Positions 6,448 to 11,796 of a stretch of DNA of 11,796 nucleotides are shown here, piece after piece (position 1 is the stretch's first letter; every line of letters begins with the position of its first letter). The DNA is taken from positions 1 through 11,796 of the forward strand of contig DASRFK010000113.1 of assembly GCA_035651635.1 (NCBI GenBank), in the 5' to 3' direction. The stretch comes from JANXQE01 sp035651635. Its GTDB lineage: Bacteria; Verrucomicrobiota; Verrucomicrobiia; Limisphaerales; UBA8199. The translations under genes were made by a program, and so were the position numbers. The notes under the pieces are model-generated. The model ran no database searches. It saw only the letters and a program-made list of their open reading frames with translations, and was not told the DNA's origin.

Positions 6448-7260
6448 ATGAAACCTGTGCGCCACGCTTTTCGGACCCTGACCGCAGCGTTCTTTTTCGC
6501 GAGCGCCGGCATGCTTATATTCGTGCTGGCCGGCACGGGTTGCTCCAGCCGCCGCCAGGCGGCCCGTCGCGCCGGTTACAGTCGCGTAATGACTCCCACC
6601 CCGCCAGCGTTCCTCACCGGGCCGGCCATCCTCCTTTTGACGAATACCGCCAGCTTCAGCGCCCGCATCGAGCTGCAAAGTCAGAATTCGCTGGGTGTGG
6701 CGGCCAAATCGGGCGGAGAACTGCTGGGCAGTGGCGGCAAATTCTTCTATGCGCCTCAAACGGAGGAAGCGGTTGATGTGCCACGCCAGGGCGGCACGTA
6801 CGCCTTCATCTGGGATGCGGCAGAAAACAAAGGCTACGTGCTGAGCGATGCCCTCCAGGCATACGCCCCGATTGCCTCGGCCTTGCACGTCACCAATCTC
6901 GAGAACGGCGTCGGGGCGGCGCCGGCGCAAAGAATCGCCGGACATCCCTGCGAATCCATCAGCGTTACGACCCGGACCGCTGAGGGTTCCAGCGCAACCT
7001 TTGACGTGCTGCGAGCCATGGATTTGAACGGGTTCCCCCTGAAAATCCAAAGCTCCACCAATGCCATGCCATTCGTTTTGACTTTCTCCAAGGTCCGCCT
7101 CGAGACCTTGTCACCAACGATCTTTGCTCCGCCGGATGGCTTCACCAGATATCCGACGCCGGAGTCCATGTCCGACGAACTGGCCGCGCGGGAACACAAT
7201 TTGAAAAGAAGGAGCCCTCCGCAAATGGAGATGCCTATGCCCGAGCCGTCGCGCTTTTGA
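6448..7260 (+). CDS. Putative lipoprotein of unknown function
   Basis: 270 residues from ATG at 6448; a TTG 39 bases earlier in frame is less likely because the signal peptide begins at MKPVRHAFR. A hydrophobic segment (~11-30) ends in LAGTGCSS with C32, a possible but non-canonical lipobox (G at -3). The mature part has alternating short beta-type stretches (FSARIELQSQ, GGKFFYAP, YAFIWDAAENKGYVLSDALQ, CESISVTTRT, FPLKIQSS, FVLTFSKVRLETL) and ends in a Pro/Met-rich tail. The order of strands and the phrases about a measured or stored value recall LolA-fold/DUF4412-like envelope proteins, but this is only a resemblance and I do not recognise the gene. It is followed after 12 bases by an MDR oxidoreductase on the same strand, so the two are probably co-transcribed; no functional link is evident. 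Confidence 0.7.
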   Translation: MKPVRHAFRTLTAAFFFASAGMLIFVLAGTGCSSRRQAARRAGYSRVMTPTPPAFLTGPAILLLTNTASFSARIELQSQNSLGVAAKSGGELLGSGGKFFYAPQTEEAVDVPRQGGTYAFIWDAAENKGYVLSDALQAYAPIASALHVTNLENGVGAAPAQRIAGHPCESISVTTRTAEGSSATFDVLRAMDLNGFPLKIQSSTNAMPFVLTFSKVRLETLSPTIFAPPDGFTRYPTPESMSDELAAREHNLKRRSPPQMEMPMPEPSRF

Positions 7261-7272
7261 GATTTAAAGCCT

Positions 7273-8256
7273 ATGCGAGCGTGGCTCCTGGATGAATTAA
7301 ATGGCATCGAACACGTGCGTCTGGCCGACGTTGCAGACCCGGTGCCCGGACCGGGCGAAGCGGTTTTGGAAGTTCGGGTCGCCGCACTGAATCCCGCCGA
7401 CCGCTATCTGGCTGAGCGGCAATATCCGGCGAAACCGCCGCTGCCCCATGTTCTCGGCCGGGACGGCATTGGGCGCGTCGTGCAACTCGGCAGCGGTGTC
7501 AGCGAGATGGGCATTGGAGACAAGCGAGTTGTTCTGCGTGGAGAGGTCGGCGTCAATCGCTGGGGCACCTTTGCTCAACGGGTCTCGATCCCGATTGAGA
7601 ACCTGGTCGAGGCGCCATCCGACTGGACGGACGAAGAGGCCGCCGGAGCGACGCTGGTTTACCTGACCGCCTACCAGGCTTTGACAATGTGGGGAAAATT
7701 ACCCGACGCGGCGCTCGTCCTGGTGACGGGCGCCTCCGGTGGCGTGGGAGTGGCGGCAGTCCAACTCGCCGCCGCCATGGGATACACAGTGGTTGGGCTG
7801 TCACGCAGCCCCGAAAAAAGCCGACGCCTCGAACAACTTGGCGCGGCCGCCACGTTTAATCCCGAAGACCCGCAGTGGCGCGAGGCCTTCAAAGCCCGCC
7901 TGAGCCCCCGCCGGGTGGACCTGGCCATCGACAATGTCGGAGGCAAACTACTCCCTGAAGTCATCGACACCCTCGGCCAAAATGGACGCGTCAGCCTCGT
8001 CGGCCGCTTGGCGGGCACGGTTCCAAACTTTAACACGGCAACTTTGTTTTTCCGGCGCCTGCGTTTGGGGGGCGTTGCCGTCGGCACCTACACCAACGCC
8101 GAAAGCCGCGCTGCCTGGCAGGAAGTGCTGCGCCTGCTCGCTGCCCAAAAGGCGCGTCCGCTGGTCGATTCGACTTTTTCTTTCGAAGAACTCCCGAAGG
8201 CATTTCAACGCCTTGCGCAGGGGCCGATGGGCAAGGTACTGTTACAGGTGAAGTAG
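7273..8256 (+). CDS. Zinc-independent MDR oxidoreductase, NADPH:quinone reductase-like
   Basis: 327 residues, the normal length for quinone oxidoreductase-type medium-chain dehydrogenases, complete from MRAWLLDE to MGKVLLQVK. N-terminal GroES-like domain at ~1-120 (VLEVRVAALNPADRY, LPHVLGRDGIGRVV) and Rossmann domain at ~125-260 with VTGASGGVGVAAVQLA (151-166) for NAD(P)H. Classical alcohol dehydrogenases have a GHE zinc site where this protein has GRD, and no structural-zinc Cys cluster is present, so it should be a metal-free, cytoplasmic reductase of quinones or alpha,beta-unsaturated carbonyls. The physiological substrate cannot be told from sequence. It begins 12 bases after the lipoprotein stop without a good Shine-Dalgarno, consistent with an operon. 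It is convergent with the SulP gene. Confidence 0.88.
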   Translation: MRAWLLDELNGIEHVRLADVADPVPGPGEAVLEVRVAALNPADRYLAERQYPAKPPLPHVLGRDGIGRVVQLGSGVSEMGIGDKRVVLRGEVGVNRWGTFAQRVSIPIENLVEAPSDWTDEEAAGATLVYLTAYQALTMWGKLPDAALVLVTGASGGVGVAAVQLAAAMGYTVVGLSRSPEKSRRLEQLGAAATFNPEDPQWREAFKARLSPRRVDLAIDNVGGKLLPEVIDTLGQNGRVSLVGRLAGTVPNFNTATLFFRRLRLGGVAVGTYTNAESRAAWQEVLRLLAAQKARPLVDSTFSFEELPKAFQRLAQGPMGKVLLQVK

Positions 8257-8345
8257 CTTCAAAGGAGATCCGAAGGCTGAAACCCGAAATCCGAATCTGA
8301 AATTCGGCATTCTAATTCAATCGACCGCGGCACCCGGAGGCTGTT
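8257..8345. repeat. Convergent gap with degenerate CCGAAAT repeats and a small hairpin
   Basis: Between the convergent MDR and SulP genes lies GAAACCCGAAATCCGAATCT, made of near-repeats of CCGAAA/CCGAAT, then a perfect hairpin CCGAATCTGAAATTCGG (8291-8307, 6-base arms). There is no following T-run, so if it stops transcription it does so weakly. Confidence 0.45.
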
Positions 8346-10079
8346 TTACCGTGAGGGCACGGTTGCGGATTTTTCGAACGCGGCAACGCATTCATGGACC
8401 GAGCTGAAAAAGCTGTCCGGTCCGATTTCCGCCGCCAAGCCGGTCCGGACCAGGAGAGCGCGCAACGGCGGATTGGCGTGAGCAATCTTCAAAGCGATTG
8501 CCTGACGCCGCAGTTCTTCATTTATCGAGTGCAGTGACTCGACGGCCGTGACGTCAATGTCCGTGATCGCCTGGGCATCCAGCAGAAACCAGCGCGGCCG
8601 AGTTGCGCATTGGGAAATGACCTTGCGGACCCTTTCCACGAAATGCCCCGCATTCGGGAATAGCAGCGGCGCGTAAAAGCGGTACGCAACCAGACCGGGA
8701 ATCGTTTGCCCTCCGGAGTCGGAGCCTAAATCATGAAATCCGCGCCCGGGCACTTCGCTCAACACGGCGTCGGTCGGATGCGAAATGCGGCTGATCAGGC
8801 CTAGCAATGAGAGCGCGACGCCAAAAATGATTCCGGGGACCACCCCGGCGATCAGCACGCTCAAGGTGGTCAGCGCCGCCACCACCGCGCTGCGCGGATA
8901 AAAGCGATAGATGCGCGCCATCACTCCAAACTCGACCAGGCCGAAGCCGGCAAAGATCAGCACCGCCGCCAGCGCGACTTGTGGCAGCTGGGCAATGACC
9001 GGAGTGAGAAACAACAGAAACAAGGCCAGGGTAATGGCCGCGACCAGGCTTGCCACTTGTGTTTTGCCGCCGGTCGAATCGCTAATCGTGGTGCGCGCCT
9101 GGCTGCCGGTAATGGCGAAGCCCTGAAACAGGCCGGTCGCAATGTCGGCCAAACCCAGGGCCACCAGTTCCTGGTTGGGCGCAACTTCGTAGCCATTTTT
9201 CGCCGCAAACGCGCGCGCCAACAGGATGCCTTCGGTATAGGTCAGCAGGGCAATGCTAATGCTGGCTATCGCCAGTGAATGCAGCTCACGCCAGTTCACT
9301 ACGGGAATCGCAAAGCCAGGGAGTCCGCGCGGAAATGACCCCACGACGGCGACACCCTTGTGCTGGAGATCCAATGCGCGGGACAACAGGATGGCTCCCG
9401 CACAGACCACCAGGGCTCCGGGTACCTTGGGCGCCAGCCGCCGCAGCGCCAGTAATATCCCCAGGCAGCCCAACCCGAGCATCAAACTGGGCAAATGCGT
9501 TTGCCCCAGCTTGCTTACCAGTTCCACGCAACGCGGAAAGAAATCGCTCGTTCGCAGGTTCACCCCGAAGAGCTTATTCAGTTGCGACGCCACCAATATC
9601 AGCGCCGCGCCCGTCATGTAACCAACCAGGACCGGTTTGGACAGGAAATCGGCAATGGCCCCCAGCCTGGCCCACGCTGCCAGCAGGAGCAACAAACCGC
9701 TTAACACGGCAATCATCGCCGCCAACATGCCCAACCCAATGGCGTTTCCTGCCGCCATCGGTGCGATGGTGCTGGCGATCAGCAGTGAAATCGCGATGTC
9801 CGGCCCGACAATCACTTGCCGGGAACTGCCGATCAAGGGGTAGATCAGCAACGGCACCAGCGCGGCGTACAGTCCGTGTTGAGGCGCCAGGCCCATGAGC
9901 CCGGCGTAGGCGATCACCGATGGGATCATCACCACGCATACGCTCACCCCGGCCAGAACATCACCCGCAAGCCATTCGCCGCGGTATTCACTCAGCACGC
10001 TCAACCCGGGAACCAAACGCCGCCATCCCAAACCCCTCTCGGACCTGCTGGCGGCTTCCGAAGTTGGGCTGATGGGCAT
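8346..10079 (-). CDS. SulP-family anion transporter with STAS domain
   Basis: 577 residues from ATG at 10079. SulP (SLC26) proteins move sulfate, bicarbonate or dicarboxylates across the inner membrane. The signature region is clear: GWRRLVPGLSVLSEYRGEWL, then AGDVLAGVSVCVVMIPSVIA, YAGLMGLAPQHGLYAALVP and SSRQVIVGPDIAISLL in TM1-TM3, followed by many hydrophobic segments to ~450. The C-terminal ~120 residues are a STAS domain with strand FLLDAQAITDIDVTAVESLH (DID at 507-509), where regulatory phosphorylation or partner binding occurs in relatives. A start at 10274 in the same frame would add 65 residues including NRSNAGNRSNQTNRSNR, which is the 9-bp intergenic repeat translated and overlaps the rhodanese start, so it is rejected. 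GAGGGG precedes the chosen ATG closely. Substrate is unresolved; a divergent rhodanese hints at sulfur but proves nothing. Confidence 0.9.
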   Translation of the reverse strand: MPISPTSEAASRSERGLGWRRLVPGLSVLSEYRGEWLAGDVLAGVSVCVVMIPSVIAYAGLMGLAPQHGLYAALVPLLIYPLIGSSRQVIVGPDIAISLLIASTIAPMAAGNAIGLGMLAAMIAVLSGLLLLLAAWARLGAIADFLSKPVLVGYMTGAALILVASQLNKLFGVNLRTSDFFPRCVELVSKLGQTHLPSLMLGLGCLGILLALRRLAPKVPGALVVCAGAILLSRALDLQHKGVAVVGSFPRGLPGFAIPVVNWRELHSLAIASISIALLTYTEGILLARAFAAKNGYEVAPNQELVALGLADIATGLFQGFAITGSQARTTISDSTGGKTQVASLVAAITLALFLLFLTPVIAQLPQVALAAVLIFAGFGLVEFGVMARIYRFYPRSAVVAALTTLSVLIAGVVPGIIFGVALSLLGLISRISHPTDAVLSEVPGRGFHDLGSDSGGQTIPGLVAYRFYAPLLFPNAGHFVERVRKVISQCATRPRWFLLDAQAITDIDVTAVESLHSINEELRRQAIALKIAHANPPLRALLVRTGLAAEIGPDSFFSSVHECVAAFEKSATVPSR

Positions 10080-10113
10080 GCCCCTCGTTTTATCAATCCA
10101 TTTCCAATTCGTC

Positions 10114-10185
10114 CAACAAATCAACCTATTTGACCTATTTGTCTGATTGGACCTATTTCCCGCATTCGACCTATTTAGCTCTCTT
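10114..10185. repeat. 9-bp phased tandem repeat between SulP and rhodanese genes
   Basis: Consensus GACCTATTT. Close copies at 10123, 10132, 10150 and 10168 are all in the same 9-base phase, with degenerate units (GTCTGATTG at 10141, CCCGCATTC at 10159) filling the alternate slots, so a stronger 18-base period is superimposed. On the minus strand it reads AAATAGGTC. It lies in the 5' region of the SulP gene. Confidence 0.75.
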
Positions 10186-10229
10186 TTCGGGACTGGACGC
10201 CGGCGGGTTTTATGGCATTTTGGCCGTAA

Positions 10230-10241
10230 GGTCAGTTGACC
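10230..10241. promoter_or_regulatory. Small palindrome upstream of the rhodanese gene, possible operator or -35
   Basis: GGTCAGTTGACC has perfect 5-base arms and contains TTGACC, close to a sigma70 -35 box, 31 bases before the rhodanese ATG. A matching -10 is not convincing (only the A-rich AAAAATATAA stretch follows), so this is a weak call. Confidence 0.3.
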
Positions 10242-10272
10242 TGATTCGAGAAATAAGCAAAAAAATATAAAC

Positions 10273-10653
10273 ATGAAGAAGCTTCTGACTATTTGTGCCG
10301 CCGCCTTGCTGGCCGGCTCGGTTTACGCCGCTCATTACCCGGACATCACCATTAACGAGCTCAAGAGCGCCATGGCTTCCAAATCCGTGACGCTGCTGGA
10401 CGCCAATGGCACGGATACTTACAAGGAAGGCCACATTCCTGGCGCCATCAATTTCGATGCCTCCAAAGAAAAGCTCGCCAAAGTCCTGCCCAAGGACAAA
10501 AACGCGCTCATCGTCGCGTACTGCGGCGGTCCGCAATGCCAGGCCTACCAGTCGGCTGCCAAAGCCGCCGAGAAACTCGGTTACACCAACGTCAAACACT
10601 TGAGTGCGGGCATCTCCGGTTGGCATGACGCCGGCGAGAAAATGGAGAAGTAA
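10273..10653 (+). CDS. Exported single-domain rhodanese
   Basis: 126 residues. MKKLLTICAAALLAGSVYAA is a typical Sec signal with a probable cleavage after VYAA or near residue 19-20, so the mature protein (~106 residues) is periplasmic or secreted. The rhodanese fold is shown by ITINELKSAM, VTLLDANG (D43), YKEGHIPGAINFD (CH2A motif, 50-62), the active-site loop AYCGGPQCQAYQSAAKAAEKLGY and the C-terminal NVKHLSAGISGW. C84 is the expected persulfide cysteine; C89 in the same loop gives a C-x4-C pair that could form a disulfide. Rhodaneses transfer sulfane sulfur or act as thiol redox proteins; the donor here is unknown. The leader is A-rich with no Shine-Dalgarno. The gene is divergent from SulP and followed by a strong hairpin. 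Confidence 0.9.
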   Translation: MKKLLTICAAALLAGSVYAAHYPDITINELKSAMASKSVTLLDANGTDTYKEGHIPGAINFDASKEKLAKVLPKDKNALIVAYCGGPQCQAYQSAAKAAEKLGYTNVKHLSAGISGWHDAGEKMEK

Positions 10654-10683
10654 GCCGACGCTCGCGGTAAGAAACTTTGTTGC

Positions 10684-10728
10684 AACCCCAGCCGCCGCAG
10701 CTTAACCGGCGTGCTGGGGTTCGTCTTT
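10684..10728 (+). terminator. GC-rich hairpin after rhodanese, terminator or leader element of GH39
   Basis: AACCCCAGC-CGCCG pairs with CGGCG-T-GCTGGGGTT (14 pairs, one bulged T at 10712) around loop CAGCTTAAC, followed by CGTCTTT. This has the form of an intrinsic terminator with a short, imperfect T-tract for the rhodanese gene. The next gene's ATG is at 10729, directly after the tail. Confidence 0.65.
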
Positions 10729-11796
10729 ATGCTTCACCGTTCTGAAAACAACAAAAGCCTCGCCTGGCTTGTTGCGCTCGGCGCGTTTGGCTGGATGCCG
10801 GTGCTCGCAGCCGGGACGCCGGCGGACCCTTCGCCGGGCAGCGAAGAAAAGGCTTTCCCCGTCTCCATTGAAATCAAGGCCAGCGACCGCAAAGGTGAAT
10901 TGCGGCCCATCTGGCGTTTCTTTGGATATGACGAGCCAAATTTCACTTACGCGCCAAACGGCCGGAAGCTGCTCTCCGAACTGAGCGGACTCGGTTCGCA
11001 ACCGGTGTATATCCGGACTCATCACCTGCTGACCAGCGGCGACGGCACGCCTGCCTTGAAATGGGGATCGACGGGCATTTACACCGAAGACTCGAACGGC
11101 GCACCCATTTACAATTGGACGATTGTCGATCGGATTTTCGACACCTTGGTCCAAAACAAGCTCAAACCGTTCGTCGAGATCGGCTTCATGCCGGAGGCGC
11201 TGTCCATCCATCCGCAAGATTACCCGCACCATCCGCCGCCGGACAAAATGGTCAGCCCGGGTCTGGGCTTCAGTTATCCGCCTAAAGATTACGCCAAGTG
11301 GAGCGAACTGTGTTACCAATGGGCCAGGCATTGCCTCGAGCGTTATGGCGCTCTCGAGTTGGCCCAATGGCGCTGGGAAGTTTGGAACGAGCCGAATATT
11401 TCCTATTGGAAAGGCACACCGGAGGAATACGACAAGCTTTACGACTTTGCCGTTGCGGGTGTCCGGCGCGCTGTTCCGCAAGCGCAGATCGGCGGCCCCC
11501 ACACGGCCGGCGGCCCGGGCGGACATTTCCTGCACGATTTTCTGGTCCACTGCCTGCGCGGCACCAATTACGCCACGGGCCAAACCGGGTCGCCGCTTGA
11601 TTTCATCGCGTTCCATGCCAAAGGCAATCCGGTGTTCGAGAATGGCCACGTCCGCATGGGCATCGCCAACCAACTGCAAAACATCGAGGGCGGCTTTCGA
11701 ACTGTGGCAGAATTTCCCGAACTGAAGGACAAACCCGTGATCATCGGCGAGTGCGACCCGGAAGGATGCGCGGCCTGTCAGGGCCCGCAGCTGGGC
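10729..11796 (+). CDS. GH39-type glycosidase (beta-xylosidase-like), C-terminus off window
   Basis: An open frame of 356 codons from ATG at 10729 to the right edge, no stop. Residues ~9-27 (SLAWLVALGAFGWMPVLAA) form a signal peptide, so the enzyme is exported. The rest fits a clan-A (beta/alpha)8 glycosidase close to GH39: WRFFGYDEPNFTYAPNG near 68-84, PVYIRTHHLLTSGDG, KPFVEIGFMPEALS, then WRWEVWNEPNISYWKGTPEE with E221 as the predicted acid/base, GGPHTAGG, DFIAFHAKG, and PVIIGECDPEG with E341 as the predicted nucleophile. Both catalytic residues are therefore inside the window. GH39 members act on beta-xylosides, iduronides or other glycosides; specificity is not predictable here. The sequence starts straight after a hairpin that contains the only Shine-Dalgarno-like bases (CTGGGG), so its start or regulation is unusual. 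A minus-strand frame covering 10702-11679 is a shadow of this gene. Confidence 0.87.
   Translation, partial: MLHRSENNKSLAWLVALGAFGWMPVLAAGTPADPSPGSEEKAFPVSIEIKASDRKGELRPIWRFFGYDEPNFTYAPNGRKLLSELSGLGSQPVYIRTHHLLTSGDGTPALKWGSTGIYTEDSNGAPIYNWTIVDRIFDTLVQNKLKPFVEIGFMPEALSIHPQDYPHHPPPDKMVSPGLGFSYPPKDYAKWSELCYQWARHCLERYGALELAQWRWEVWNEPNISYWKGTPEEYDKLYDFAVAGVRRAVPQAQIGGPHTAGGPGGHFLHDFLVHCLRGTNYATGQTGSPLDFIAFHAKGNPVFENGHVRMGIANQLQNIEGGFRTVAEFPELKDKPVIIGECDPEGCAACQGPQLG

Noticed and set aside
6412..7050. 212-residue minus-strand frame
   Set aside because: It is antisense to the lipoprotein gene and lacks a signal or any family motif.
8291..8307. Bidirectional terminator between the MDR and SulP genes
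   Set aside because: The stem is only 6 bases and has no T-tract on either side; listed only as part of a repeat-rich gap.
10080..10274. 65-residue N-terminal extension of the SulP protein
   Set aside because: It consists of the 9-bp repeat and the rhodanese promoter region; SulP homology begins after the ATG at 10079.
10702..11679. 325-residue minus-strand frame
   Set aside because: It is antisense to the GH39 gene, whose plus-strand frame has a signal peptide and both catalytic motifs.

Overview
The window looks like chromosomal DNA from a saccharolytic member of the Planctomycetota/Verrucomicrobiota group, most likely Verrucomicrobiota related to Pedosphaera/Limisphaerales. This is inferred from gene content (GH116 with a Tat signal, tandem DUF1080 lipoprotein, SSS symporter, GH39, GxxExxY protein), fairly high GC, mostly weak or absent Shine-Dalgarno sequences, and several families of short intergenic repeats. 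No rRNA, tRNA or CRISPR array was seen, and no 16S or marker gene is present to prove the taxonomy.

Left half (1-6140), all on the minus strand and read right to left: a lipoprotein with two DUF1080 (3-keto-glycoside hydrolase type) domains, a duplicated GxxExxY protein, a sodium:solute symporter, and a Tat-exported GH116 glycosidase that starts 9 bases after the symporter and runs off the left edge. Together these suggest a sugar-scavenging operon: glycosides are cleaved outside the cytoplasm by GH116 and/or DUF1080 enzymes and the product is imported by the Na+-coupled symporter. The GxxExxY gene interrupts it and is boxed in by arrays of a ~40-bp repeat that are mainly inverted with respect to each other. 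This makes it look like an inserted cassette and is the most unusual thing in the window.

Middle (6141-8345): a ~300-base region rich in REP-like hairpins, then on the plus strand a putative lipoprotein of unknown function and, 12 bases later, a zinc-independent NADPH:quinone-reductase-like MDR enzyme.

Right part (8346-11796): a SulP anion transporter with a STAS domain on the minus strand, divergent from a small exported rhodanese. The space between them holds a 9-bp-phased tandem repeat and a small palindrome. The rhodanese is followed by a strong GC-rich hairpin that ends immediately before the start codon of a GH39-type glycosidase, which runs off the right edge with both predicted catalytic glutamates present.

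The two edge genes (GH116 and GH39) are open at the window ends; I translated them by hand over the whole visible length and found no stop codon. All family calls come from reading motifs by eye; no database search was run.
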